A stretch of 64,000 nucleotides of DNA from Prorocentrum cordatum. Taxonomy: Eukaryota; Sar; Dinophyceae; Prorocentrales; Prorocentraceae. The stretch spans positions 1-64,000 of the forward strand of contig CAUYUJ010001732.1 in NCBI GenBank assembly GCA_963575745.1, in the 5' to 3' direction. Position numbers and translations under genes: made by a program. Positions 29,437 to 40,359 of the stretch are shown here, in pieces. Under the pieces are notes generated by a model that made no database searches, was not told the origin of the DNA, and saw only the letters and a program-made list of their open reading frames with translations. The stretch's first letter is position 1. Each line of letters starts with the position of its first letter.

Positions 29437-30565
29437 TGAGAGTTGCGAGGATGTCTCAGGCGAAAGTGGCTTGACGGCCCGAGCTCAGGGAATCTCGGAA
29501 TCGCTGGCCTGGCTCGGCCACTGGCGAGCTCGGCCTGTGCGAATACTGTGCGTACCTGTGCGGGGCATGTGCGGGACGTGCAAGAATGCCGGGGCCGGCG
29601 TTCGTCTCCGGGCGCCGGCGCGTTCGCGTCCGGCCGGTTCCGCGTGAGACGTCGTCGGCAATCTGGAGGCCGACGTGCTTTGACATGAGGTGATTTGGCC
29701 ACCTTCGCCTGAGACATCCTCGCAACTCTGGTCTCGGAGATGCCCTGCCCCATGGTGGCCCGGCCACTTTCGCTTGAGACATCCTCGGAGATTCTGGGTT
29801 TCGCTGAGACGCCCTGAGCTGAGGTGGTTAGACCACTTTCGCTTGACGCTTGAGACATCCTCGCAACTCTGACCTCAGAGATCTCCTGCCCCATGCTGGT
29901 CAGGCCACTGTCGCCTGAGACATCCTCGCAAGTCTCGATTCCGATATGCCCCGAGCTGAGGTGGTCAGCCACTGTCGCCTGAGACATCCTCGCAACCCTG
30001 ATCTCAATGATGCCCTGCTCGATAGTGTCTCGGCGCCTTTCGCCTGAGACATCCTCGGAACTCTGGGTTCTGAGACGCCCTGAGCTGAGGTGGTTAGACC
30101 ACTTTCGCTTTAGACATCCTCGCCCGAGATGCCCTGAGTTGAGGTGTTCAGGCCACTTTCGCCTGAGACATCCTCGCAACTCTGACCTCAATGATGCCCT
30201 GCTCCATAGTGTCTTGGCCTTTCCTGCCTGAGACATCCTCGCAACTCTGGGTTCCGAGACGCCCTGGGCTGAGGTGGTCAGACCACTCTCGCCAGAGACA
30301 TCCTCGCAACTCTGACCTCAGAGATCTCTTGCCCCATGGTGGTCAGGCCACTTTCGCCTGAGACATCCTCACAACTCAGACCTCGGAGGTGTCCTGCCCC
30401 ATGGTCGTCTGGTCACCTTGACCAGCGACATCCTCGCCACTCTGGTTTCCAAGATGCCCTGCCCCATGGTGGTCCGGCCACGCTTGCCTGAGACATCCTC
30501 GCAACTCTGGGTTGCGAAATGCCCCGAGCTCAGGTGGTCAGGCCACTATCGCCTGCGACATCTCT
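29437..30565 (+). repeat. Tandem array, about 65-bp unit, first copy inverted
   Basis: CGCCTGAGACATCCTCGCAA recurs near 29711, 29776, 29852, 29917, 29981, 30046, 30111, 30165, 30230, 30295, 30360, 30425, 30490 and 30555. At 29440-29475 the same sequence stands in the opposite direction. Confidence 0.95.
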
Positions 30566-30745
30566 GCGGCATGTGCGGGCATGTGCGTCTATGCTTTCAG
30601 AGTTTTGCTTGACCGTGCATTAGACTGTGCGTCGGACGGTGTGGCATGTGCGCGCATGTGCGGCAATGCTGTTGAGGCTTTTGTATATTTGCATGGGCAT
30701 GTGCATGCGACTGTGCGGCATGTGCCTGCATGTGCGGCCCCTTCC
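30566..30745 (+). repeat. Second GCATGTGCG array
   Basis: Same units as at 28680-28830 (GGCATGTGCGCGCATGTGCG), direct orientation only. Confidence 0.85.
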
Positions 30746-30789
30746 GGACCACAAGTTCAAAGTGAGCACTATAGAAGTGAGCGCTATAG

Positions 30790-31030
30790 AAGTGAGTCCG
30801 GTGTAGGGGAGTATGCGCACCCAGCCAGGACCTCGCAGCTCTCCTTGGAGGACTGCGAACGTGAAACCGTCGCCCTTGTCGTTGGCTCCTGGGATGCACG
30901 GCGGAGTAAGGGAGTACGCGCACCCAGCCGGGACCTCGCAACTCCCTGGGGGGCTGCGAATTGCGCAACCGTCGCCATTTTTCGTGAAGCTCGGCGGAGT
31001 AGGGGAGTACGCGCACCCAGCCGTGATCGG
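30790..31030 (+). repeat. Tandem array, 92-104 bp unit
   Basis: GGGAGTACGCGCACCCAGCC at 30806, 30909 and 31001, with GGCTGCGAATTGCGCAACC between. The second half of the unit resembles the 27485-28275 family, so the two arrays are related. Confidence 0.9.
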
Positions 31031-31959
31031 GGCTAAATTCTTGGGGCTTACAGCTTCGGGCTTTGGGGTTAAGCCTTAGAGCTTGGGGCTTAGGGTTTAG
31101 TGCTTAAAGCCTGGGCTTAGACGGACCGGGGAAGGGGGAGCGGGAGGGGGGGGTCCCGGACCCTTTCCCCTTTTTGGGGCATCCAGCGGTGCGAGTTCTG
31201 AGAATCAATTATGGCACAACCTGAAAAATTGGGATTGGAACGCGTTGACAACTCGCACACAGAAGGCGTTCGCGAGCGGGGCGAACAGTAGTTACGCGTG
31301 CCGCGCGGGGGCGGGAGCGGCGAAACTTCTGACAGGCGCAGCGAAGACGAAGCAAGCGCCGCGCTGACGCAGCATTGCCATTTTCAGCACCAAACTTCAC
31401 GGCGCTCTTGGGCGAGGTCGGCACTTCGCCCACCCTCGCGCGGCCTCGCTGCCGCTGCCGCCTGCACTCGGTTCGGCGAACGAGCCATGCGCCGCGCCCG
31501 CGCGCGACACCATTTCCGAGCGAAATGCGCACGGACCGTGGGCGAGGGCGACGAGTCGCCCTGTTCGCGCGATGCCCCCAACAAAACTGGCGAGCGATAA
31601 TGATGCGCTGCGTCGAGGCGGGAGCGCCACGTGCATGCGAAGTCTGAGCGGCGTCGAGGCTCGTGCGTCGACGAAGTTGCGTGCAGCGAATGTGCGCCAC
31701 GCCCGCGCGGGAGCTCAGTTCTCTAGAAGAATGAGCGCGGCGCCGAGGCGAGAGCGACATTATGGCCTTTCGCGCAGGATATGCGCCCCGTCCCATTCTT
31801 GCCACGCATTTTGCAACACGGACGACGTACTCTCCATGTCGAGATGAAAATCGACAATTGCGTAGTGTGTTTTGGATGGGGAGTCTTGCAGACGGCCTCT
31901 GCCGGCCGGCTGTCGTGGAGAGTAGGCGTATACACTCAGAAGGAAGAAGGATGGAATCT
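31031..31959. other. No gene seen; GC-rich sequence with a GCTTAGGG-like patch
   Basis: 31040-31125 repeats GGCTTAGGG/GGGCTTTGGGG. Beyond it several overlapping open frames exist on both strands, none with recognisable motifs. Confidence 0.4.
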
Positions 31960-32125
31960 ATCAGGGTCGAGTTGAGTAGAGTAAATCAGAGTATGTTAGG
32001 GTAGGATGGGGTAGGGTAGGGTAGCGTAGGGTAGTGTAACACAGAATAGGGCGGAGTAGATCAGAGTAGAGTAGAGTAGGGTAGACGGCAGAGCGGAGGA
32101 GAGCAGACTAGATTAGAGTAGAGTG
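31960..32125 (+). repeat. Degenerate GTAGAG/GTAGGG minisatellite
   Basis: Same type as at 25670-26030, here with more GTAGGG units. Confidence 0.9.
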
Positions 32126-33018
32126 GCGTGGAGTCCACCCCAATCCCGGCCAGACTACTCCAGTCCAGGCTATGCATTCCTCTCCAGTCCACTTCATTTC
32201 AGTCTTCTGATTGTTTTGGAGTCTGCGCTGACTGACACGTTCCTCCCAGCTTCTCTTTCTCCTCGTCACTCCGTGCCTCTCTCCGTTTATTTCCTTGTTT
32301 CTCTCTCGCACGTCGCCACGGCGGTACCAGCAGGCTCCGCCTGGATGTTGCGGATGACTTACGAGGGCCGCAAGATGTCGCGTTTCAATTCTGACAAGGC
32401 CCGTCCTACAGAAGGACGAGGAGGAGGAGGAGGAGGAGAGGAAGACGAGGAGGAGAGGAGGAGAGGGAGGGAGAGGAGGAGGAGGAGGAGGAGGAGGAGA
32501 AGGAGGACGAGGCGGATATACAGTGCGATCTAGTGATTAGAGTCCGTGCAACGCAAGAGTGCGAAGCAAAACGAGGAGAAGGATAAGTTCGAGGAGGAGG
32601 AGGAGGAGGAGGCGTTGGCTGTAGCAGCATGAGCAGGAGCAGTAGGAGAAGTAGGAGGAACAACTGGAGGAGGAGGGAAGGGAGGGGAGGGAAGAGGGAC
32701 GAGGCATTCTGAGATTTTGTCCCGGGCGATGGTGATGGGAATCTTCGGGCGGAGCCGCTTGATTCGCCAGATTCGTCAGAAACTGTCTAGGAAGCGCCGT
32801 TGTTGGCCTCATTTTTCGTGGGGGTCAGAATGATGTGAATTCTACAGAAACTCCTTCGAATGAGGAAGAGTGAGGAGAAGAACAGGATGATGAGGAGGAG
32901 GGCGAGGAGAAATGAGACGACTGGGACTACAAGATGAAGCGTAGGCACATAAGAAGCATAAGGCAACTGTTTCAGTTTGACTCAAACCTACGCGCGCGAA
33001 GCGCGCGCGTGGTTCTAG
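32126..33018. repeat. Spacer with two (GGA)n tracts
   Basis: Purine tracts occupy about 32416-32515 and 32588-32690. The rest has no recognisable gene. Confidence 0.8.
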
Positions 33019-33102
33019 TGTATATATATATGTGTGTATATGTGTATATATATATATGTATTGTTAGATCTATATATATATATGTATATATATATATATA
33101 GA
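33019..33102 (+). repeat. (TA)n/(TG)n microsatellite
   Basis: Alternating pyrimidine-purine run, largely self-complementary, broken by GTTAGATC. Confidence 0.97.
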
Positions 33103-33240
33103 TTCCAATAAGTTGTAGCATAAGCGGGGGCACACCCCAAATGCGCCGAGTGTCCTGGGCTTTCAGAGGCTCGAACATGTGAGGACGCCGCCGCCGCCGA
33201 GGAGGATCGGGGAAGAAACAATAATACGAGCATGAACTCT

Positions 33241-33370
33241 CGGAGGTCCGCGTGGATTTCTCGGATCGGCGCTGGATCCCCTCCCTTGCGCGCGGATCGC
33301 GCCAGGGGCGGCGCCTGAGGTGTTCTTAGGGGGCCCCATCGCCGATCCGAGAAATCTGCGAGGGCCTCCG
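33241..33370. repeat. Inverted repeat with two 31-bp arms
   Basis: Left arm 33241-33271 and right arm 33340-33370 pair over 31 bp with a few mismatches (core ATTTCTCGGATCGGCG / CGCCGATCCGAGAAAT). The 68-bp GC-rich loop holds further self-complementary sequence. Size and form suit a small MITE-like element or a foldback. Confidence 0.8.
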
Positions 33371-33496
33371 AAAGTTGATGTTTATGTCAGTGTTTGGTCA
33401 CCTAGAGGAGGGCCTGGCGTGAGGCCCCCCGATCCTCGATCCTTGGTCGTCGTTCCTCCGCCACCGAACCAGCGCCGCCGTCGAGGAGAGCGCCGG

Positions 33497-33498
<2 letters not shown>

Positions 33499-33549
<51 letters not shown>

Positions 33550-33856
33550 TGAGCCTGCACGGGCCGCCCTTGCGCGCGCTCGCGCCAGGGCACAGCGCCC
33601 TCGCGGCAGCCTCTGGGGCGCCTCGAATCGCGCCGCGAGGAGGCCCGGCGGGCTCGCCCGCGCCAGGGCGCTTGCCGCGCGCAGGTGGTTTCGGTGAGCC
33701 CGGCCGCGCTCCAGGGCTTCGAGGCGGCGCGCGCCGCCGCGCCAACTGCTGCGCCTCTCCGCAGGTCGCTGCGGGCCGCCGCCGCCGCCGCGGGTCGTCG
33801 TCGTCATCGTCGTCGTCGTCGTCGGCGCCGCGGGTCGTCGTCGTCGGTCGGTGCCC
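33499..33856. repeat. Complementary (GAC)n and (GTC)n tracts 245 bp apart
   Basis: 33499-33550 is (GAC)n and 33796-33856 is mainly (CGT)n, its complement. The GC-rich DNA between encodes no recognised protein. Confidence 0.85.
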
Positions 33857-34129
33857 GACAGCGGCGTCTCCTCGGGAGAGGAGATCGGCTGCGCGTAAGA
33901 GTGACCTTTGGCTGGAGTGGCCTTCGGCGGGGGCTCACAGGGGCCCCCCCAAGCACAGGCCTGCGCGCTTGGATTTGCCCCCTGCAGGGCCTCCCAGAGC
34001 CGCGCACCCCAAGGTTATTCACGTAAGTGGCTTACGCCATTCCGCCTACCCCCACAAGGAGTAAGTGTTTGAGACGATCGCGGAAGGTATATCTTGGGTC
34101 AGGAGCCTCCTGGATGAATCAGGTTTTTT

Positions 34130-34750
34130 GGGATGCCTCTCTGGGGCCTCTTGGAGTATCCTGGGGGCATGTGGGAGGATTTTGGGGGCCTCGTGGGGGC
34201 CCCTGGGGGGCTTCTTGGGGGCGTCTTGGAGGCTTCTTGGGGTCTCTTGGAGGGCCCTCCGGGGGCTTCGGGAGGGCTCGAGTGACCATCTCGGTGGGAA
34301 AGACTGGATATTCCCGCACTTGTACTTTCTTGGAGCCCTTTGGGGGCTCTCCAGGGGCTGTCTTGGGCCGTCTTAGGGAGCCCCTGGGCTGTCTTTGGGC
34401 CCTATTGGACCGTCTTGGGGCCTTTTTGTAGGCATCATGGGCCGTCTTGTGACGATCTTGGGGGCCACTTGGGCCGTCGTGTTCGCTTGCAAAGCGTCAG
34501 ATGCGAATATGCTGAAAATGCAAGTTTTTCCCAGGGGATGGCCTGATTTTGGCCTCTTGGGGCCCTTTCGGCGATCCTCTGGAGGCGCATTTGGGCTGTC
34601 TTGGGGGCCTCGTGGGCCATGTTGAAGTCATCTCGGATCATCGTGGAGCTCCCTTGGACCGTCATGACGCTCTCTTCGTCTTGGCGCTCTGTCTGGGCCC
34701 CGTTGGGCTGTCTTGGGGCTTTCTGAGGGCTCCGGAGGCCCTGGGGTTGC
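34130..34750 (+). repeat. CTTGGGG-type dispersed repeat, copy 2
   Basis: Units like GGGGCCTCTTGGGG recur. The core GCGAATATGCTGAAAATGCA (34505-34524) and ATTTTGGCCTCTTGGGG also occur, slightly changed, in reverse at 48600-48690. Confidence 0.8.
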
Positions 34751-34839
34751 GTTGACGAGCTCGCCCCCCCCCTCCCTCCTCCCCCTTCCCTCCTCCCCCT
34801 CCCTGCTCCCCTCTACCTCTCCCCCTCCCCTCTATCTAC

Positions 34840-35767
34840 AATTACTCAATATGAATATACTCTCCCTCTTCCCCTGATGGCGTCCGGGTGATGGCCGCGC
34901 ACCCTCCGCGTATTGTTTTTTAACACACAGGATGCCCGGGAAATCCCGGGAAACGACTCTCGCTGAGGCGCCGGCGTCATTTTTTCTCAAAATGCTGCTC
35001 TCGCGCCGGCGCCATTTTTTCCCAAAATGCTGCTCTCGTTGAGGCGCCGGCCTCATTTCTGCTCCCGAATCCTTCCCCTGATGGCGTCCGGGTGATGGCC
35101 GCGCACCCTCCGCGTATTGTTTTTTTACACAGGATGCCCGGGAAATCCCGGGAAACGACTCTCGCTGAGGCGCCGGCGTCATTTTTTCCCAAAATGCTGC
35201 TCTCGTTGAGGCGCCGGCCTCATTTCTGCTCCCGAATCGTTCCGAATCGTGCTCCCGCTGCAGCGTGGGCCTCATTTTCGGATCGGTGTTTGGCCTCCGT
35301 CGTTCAGGATGGCGTTCTCGCCCCAGCGCGGGCCTTTTTCTCGCGCGCCCATCCGCCCGCCACCACCGCGCCGCACCGCCACCACCACCACCACCACCAC
35401 CACCACCACCACCACCACCACCACCACCACCACCACCACCACCACCAGCACCAGCACCAGTACCAACACCACCACCACCAGCACCACCACCACCACCACC
35501 AGCACCACACCACCACCATCACCACCACCACCACCACCACCACCACCACCACCACCACCACCACCACCACCACCACCACCACCACCACGACAACCACGCA
35601 CACACGCACGCACGCACGCACGTGCACCACCACCCACTACGCACGCGCGCGCGGAGCCACAGGTCCGCTACGACACGCGTCCGCGGATAGAGAAAATCAG
35701 CGCCATGGTAAGGGATGGGAGGGAGGGGTAGGACGTCAGATATGACGCGAGCGCACCTAGCTTGCCC
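34840..35767 (+). repeat. Dispersed repeat family X, copy A, with internal duplication
   Basis: It starts near CTACAATTACTCAATATGAA and contains TTACACAGGATGCCCGGGAA and AAAATGCTGCTCTC-TTGAGGCGC. A block is duplicated in tandem (34871 and 35075, 204 bp apart). The tail GGTAGGACGTCAGATATGAC (35728 on) is shared with copy B. Copies B and C are at 43430-44346 and 63472-64000. A (CAC)n tract splits this copy. Confidence 0.8.
35376..35592 (+). repeat. (CAC)n tract
   Basis: About 70 CAC units with a few AGC and ATC interruptions. Confidence 0.98.
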
Positions 35768-36337
35768 CCCCCCCTCGCTCTCCCCCCCCTCCACAATTAC
35801 ACCTCAAGCGCATTTGGGTCGAGCTGCTTTCAGGCACTCGACCATATTTCCCTGGGCTGTACTTTGTGTTCGCTTGAGGGCCGATATTATTCGGCCAACG
35901 CAGGGGCCCGTTCCTACTTCATGGTTTCCCCTCCCTCCGCGCTGCGCAATAGCAGCAGTTCGAAGCTATGGATCTGCAGCTCCTGCGGGTGCCGTCGCAA
36001 CAAGGCCACGTGGTATTGGTGCAAACATTGCCGTGCCAAGCGGCCCGCGGAGAGTCCAGCACCGTCTCAGACCCCCGCATCCTCGTGGGGAGGGTGGAAC
36101 CGTAACTGGACGTGGTACGACACGGACTACACGAACGACGTTTTCGCTGGCGACGGTCATGCTGGTGCTGACGCTGCTTGGCCTGCTCTCCCCCGTCTCC
36201 CTGGGCTTCAGTTCATGAGGCCGAAGGGTGCGATCTCCGCTCCGCCAAGCATCTCAGCCGACGCGCCGCTGGAGGATCTGCATTCGGCCGTCCAGTTGTT
36301 CGACAAGCTGGGTGACGTCGGCTCTTCCCCGGCGTAA
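35762..36337 (+). pseudogene. LINE N-terminal part with RanBP2-type zinc finger
   Basis: The open frame contains WICSSCGCRRNKATWYWCKHC (about 35969-36033), matching W-x-C-x2-C-x4-N-x6-C-x2-C of RanBP2 fingers, which bind RNA or protein. A Trp/Tyr-rich stretch follows (SWGGWNRNWTWYDTDYTN), then DAPLEDLHSAVQLFDKLGD. It stops at 36337. Further sense (QRQINDAFQQVRGLESKLEK, about 36385-36450, coiled coil) continues in other frames. The finger may serve as the LINE's nucleic-acid-binding module, but the gene could also be a captured host fragment. Confidence 0.6.
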
Positions 36338-36384
36338 AAAAAATCCTCGCTTCCCGCCAGGCCTCGGCCCCAGCGGCCCCGCCC

Positions 36385-37126
36385 TTGCAGCGCCAGATCA
36401 ACGACGCTTTCCAGCAGGTTCGCGGGCTTGAGAGCAAGTTGGAGAAGGCAGCGTTCGGCTACAATCGGCTGGAGCAACAGCTTTCTCAGCAGCGTGTGTG
36501 GGTCGCTACGCCGCCGAGGCAGAGCACGCCCAGCTCGCGCGCGACCTCCGCCAGAGGGTTGCGCCGCCCTGCGCAGCGGCCGCCGAGCAGGCGACTGCGC
36601 CGCCATTTCCTTGGGGTCGCCCGGCAAGTTCGACAGTGAGGAGTACGATTTGTCGTCCGAGGCGTAGGAGGAGGCCGACAGGCGCCTGCTGCAGCTCCAG
36701 ACCGAGCTCAAGGCCGCAGCGCAGTCCTCGTTCGGTGAATCTGCTGCCAAGGCTCGCCATGCTCGCGAAGATCACGCTCCATTCCTTTTCCGGCTCATCA
36801 AGATGCGGCGCGCAGGCGCAGGTGTCGACGGTGCTGCAGCTGCTGCCCCAGCGGCGGCCCAAGCTGCTACGCCCCCTGCTGCGCCCCCCACCAGTGGGCC
36901 AGAGGCTGGTGGCGCCCCGCCCGCTGCTGCGCCGACAGATGCGTCCGCGTCCTCGAAGTCAGCGGCCCCGTCTTCGGCGTCGGCAGCTGCATTTACTGAG
37001 GCCGAGGCCCGTGCGGCCGAGGCCAAGCTCCGTGCAGATGCCGCTAGGATTTCAACGTCTCCCAATCCTGCCCCCCCCGCTGGCGCCAAGCCTGTCGCTG
37101 GCGCTTGGCGTGGGGTGCTCATTTGA
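36385..37126 (+). pseudogene. LINE linker: coiled coil and Ala/Pro-rich segment
   Basis: Frames read QVRGLESKLEKAAFGYNRLE and AEHAQLARDLRQRV (36400-36560). Then an Ala-rich open frame (36803-37126) reads AAAFTEAEARAAEAKLRADA. The composition is that of a long helix or coiled coil followed by a flexible linker. No catalytic motif. Confidence 0.4.
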
Positions 37127-37300
37127 TGGCAGTGGCCCATGGGCTTCGCTCTCCTGTGGGGTCATTCAGTTTTGGCTGCGATTTCTCTGGATCAAGGCTT
37201 GGGCATCATGCGTCATTAGGGCCCCTTCTGGAGCCTCCCCAGATGCCCGTCTTCTTACCTCCTTCGGCCCTTCCCCTCGTGCTCTCCGGACGGGCCCAGG

Positions 37301-37837
37301 GACAATTTAGCGCTTGCCGTCGAAGCGGCCAACGTCTCAGGGTGGGGCTTTGGGAAGAAGTCGTTATTGGACACTGTTGCTCATGTAGGTTTGATGCAAG
37401 AGCATCACTTAGTTCCCTCCGATCGCATCAACGAGGCCAGCCAATGGTCCATGCGCAGAGGGCGGCGGCCCCTCTGGGGCCCAGCGCCCCCTGGGGGAGG
37501 GCAGGGGTCTCACGGTGGAGAGGCGATCTTCGCGGGAACTTTCCTGGGTCTCCGGGGGAATATGGGCGTTCACTATCGCGAACTGAATCGGCTTAGTTCA
37601 GGTATAGTCTGCATCCCTGGCGACATCGATTTGTGCCTAGCATCGATTTACCTCTGTGACGGCCCGGGCATGTCTGAGTCGAATATTAAGTTGCATGCGG
37701 ATGCTGGCGCTGCAGTTGGCCCCGCCCCCCTTCCGCGCGCGCCGCCGTCCGCGCTCCGCGGCTTCTCTAAAGAACTCAGCGCGCGTCTTCTCTTTCCCGA
37801 TTGCGATGGCGCGTGTCGGACCGCTGGCGGATTATAG
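37301..37837 (+). pseudogene. LINE endonuclease (exonuclease-endonuclease-phosphatase fold)
   Basis: The frame reads NLALAVEAANVSGWGFGKKS, HVGLMQEHHLVPSDRINEAS, GEAIFAGTFLGLRG and LCLASIYLCDGPGMSESN. NVSGW and MQEHH correspond to the N-x-W and Q-E motifs of the fold; the Glu is catalytic. GTFLGLRG and SIYL-DG match the next strands. The final SDH motif is not found in frame, so the domain is truncated or shifted near 37700. It nicks target DNA for target-primed reverse transcription. Confidence 0.75.
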
Positions 37838-38236
37838 ATGGGTGACTTTTTTTCACCTGCAGCCGCGGCCTCAGCAGCGCCGCGCAGGCGGTCTCTTGAG
37901 AGGGCGATCTGCGCGGTGCCGAGATCGCCCCGCATTGGCCGATCAGGCTCACCCTCTGGCTTCAAATCGGGAACCTTAGAGTCGTGACTTTGGCTGGGCC
38001 CCCCGAGATCCCCGCGGGTCGGATGACGGGGCCTACTGGCCCGCCCCCTCGTATGATAAGGTTCGGGGCTCGCTTGGTCGAGCCTTAGATGCTGCCCTTA
38101 CTGGGGGTGGGGTGTCCACCCAATCTCCCCCCCCCCTTCGTCTTGCCCCCTCTGGGCTGCGGAAGCTGAGCGGGGGGTCGAGGAAGCGGCGGGAGTTGGC
38201 CTTCCCGTTCGCGGTGCTCGGTCCGAACCCCACCGC

Positions 38237-38650
38237 GTGGTCTGGCAATCGGTCTACGCTCGGGATGTTCAGGGCCCCGCGGTCGCCAGGTGGCTTTGGA
38301 AGACTGCGTTGGCGCTTCAAGCTGTTATCCAGCACCCATCTCGCCATGGCCTGCAGCGAGCTATCTCGACTGGTTTGGCCGGCCCAACCGCCGCCCTGCG
38401 TCGTCGGACTCCTCGGCACCATCTGTTCGATTCGGCTCTGAAGCTGGCTCTCGACGCGCCCCGCGTTCAGGGCGCGCTCAGCCTTGGGCCCGGGGCTGCG
38501 GATCTCCACTCTTTGGTCCAGCATGCGCTCAATGAGAGCCCTAGACTTGCACGAGCTGGCGCCTCGGCCTCCTGGCGGGCCTGGATTTTGAAGGGTTTTG
38601 ACCAGGGTGCCAGGAACGCCCGCAAGTATACTGAACCTCCCGTTGCTTAG
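38237..38650 (+). pseudogene. LINE endonuclease-to-RT linker
   Basis: Open frame with VARWLWKTALALQAVIQHPS and GASASWRAWILKGFDQGARN, ending at 38650. The latter resembles the WRAWA-type segment that precedes the RT in dinoflagellate LINEs, as I remember them. No catalytic residues. Confidence 0.45.
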
Positions 38651-38809
38651 CAGACCCGCGCAGTTCTCGCCGGCGATGGACGGCTTGCCAGCGACCCTCA
38701 AAGCGCATTGGGCCACGAGGCCCGCAAGTTGAAGTCTTCGCCGGCGCCGCCGGCTCCAGCTTCCTCGTTGGTTCCAGCGGAGCCCTTTTCATATTTGGAT
38801 CTGGCTGAG

Positions 38810-39534
38810 TTCCGCATGATGTGACTCAGCCGCAAGAACAATTCCGCGGTCGCTCATGACGGCTTCCACATGCGCCAGGTCGGTTGGCCGACCGGTGATA
38901 GCATTTCGAAAAATTATGGAGATCTCGGGCTTATCCCTCGCAAGATAGCACGCGTGGTCCCCCACTTTTTTCCCCGAAGCTTCCTACCGGGGTCAGGCCG
39001 ATCGGAGTGTTCTGCTCGCTTTGCCGCACTTGGGCCAAAGTTCGGCGCCCGATAGCTAACCAACGGGAGCTAGATTTCACCGGGCCTTATTTGGCTGGAG
39101 GTTCGGGGACTGGAGCAGGGGGCGCGGCGTGGAGACAATTGGCAGCTGCGACAGGGGAAGTAGCTAAAGACCAGCAGGCTGCGAATATGTTGTGGGATTT
39201 CGTGAAGTACAACGAAGCCCTCGGCCTTGCTCCCCTTGCGGCTACATGCGCTCGCTTTCGTTCCCCCCGTGGAGTCGCCCGTCTTGCCATCGCTGCATAC
39301 TCCAGTGCTAGATCTATGGCCTTGGATGGGCTGCTCTCCTCGGCTGCTTATGCCGAGCCTGACGCCATTGCGGCCTGTTCGCTAGCCACCGCAATGATCA
39401 GAATCAAGTGTGTGATAGTCTCACTGGCCCCCTGGTCGCCTCCTCCCCCAACCTGGGCATTGATGTCCGAAGTCGCTTCGGGTCCTGGGGCGCAGCTCCA
39501 AAGCGAAGTTCCGTCATCGCGCTGGGCAGGCTAG
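38810..39534 (+). pseudogene. LINE reverse transcriptase remnant
   Basis: AHDGFHMRQV (38848 on) matches the G-x-DG-x-H-P block that opens many LINE RT cores. The frame from 39007 reads TWAKVRRPIANQRELDF, GGSGTGAGGAAWRQLAAATG, then NMLWDFVKYNEALGLAPLAA, where the Asp corresponds to the first catalytic residue (motif A), and ARLAIAAYSSARSMALDGL. The expected DD box was not found, and stops occur before and after. Dead copy. Confidence 0.7.
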
Positions 39535-40359
39535 AGCTCGGTGGGTCGGCAAATTGGCGCGCGCCGTCGGCCGTCGCGCCCGTCGCCTTTGGATTGCTGG
39601 CCCCCCTCCCTGTCATCAACTATGGGTTGGAGTGTGATGGGCCCCCCCCCGGAGCTCCTGGGCCTTCGGGGGTCTTTCGCCTCGGTGCTCGAGCCCCCCG
39701 CTGCTCAGAGGTCGCTGAGGGTTCTGTTGCTCCTGGAGAAAGACCCCTCCTGGCTCGCCCAAGTGGCTGGCGTTGCCCGCTGGCACCGCGAGGTGCGGGC
39801 CGCCCATGCTAGGATCCGCACCCATGGCTTCGCCCCCCCCAAAGCTGCGGCGGCTTTGGGGAGCGGCCAAGACTAAAGGTGTCGCCTCGCGGCGCACTGT
39901 GTCGGCCATGCTGGTGACCCTCTCCAGGATAGGTTGGCCCATGCCATCTTTCTGCCCCCTTCAGGACGTCTTGGGCAACGCCCGCGAGCGTTTCTCCATC
40001 TCCCCGTCCGTCTCAGGACGCACTTGAAACGTGCGGTCGTGAGTCAGCTGGGGAGGGACATCGGTGCCAAACCTAATTTTGTTCACCGTCTGTCATATGA
40101 CGTGGCCAGTGCATGTCTCGCCTTGAAGAACCTCGCGCCCTTGGGGAAGGGCACGCTGCGCGCCGCTGCTGCGGGGGCTGCGCGGGCGCGGATGCTTGCC
40201 CGCGGTAAAAAAGGTCATGTGTTTCCAGCCGGCCGCGAGAAGTGCGCCCCCCCCCCCCCCCTCCGGACAGCGTGTTCCATCTGCTTTGGATTTGTCCTGA
40301 GTGTGACGACGTTCGCAGAAATCTCGTTCCCAGAGAGTTAGTAGACGGAGCCATCGAGT

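Noticed and set aside
35272-35794. His-, Thr-, Pro-, Val- and Trp-rich open frames on both strands
   Set aside because: Translations of the (CAC)n tract.
36895-36930. GGTGGCGCCCCGCC near the LINE linker as another GNRA hairpin
   Set aside because: The arms do not pair and the loop is not GNRA; chance similarity in GC-rich sequence.
37648-38716. Minus-strand open frames opposite the LINE
   Set aside because: The plus strand carries recognisable endonuclease and RT text; these are shadows.
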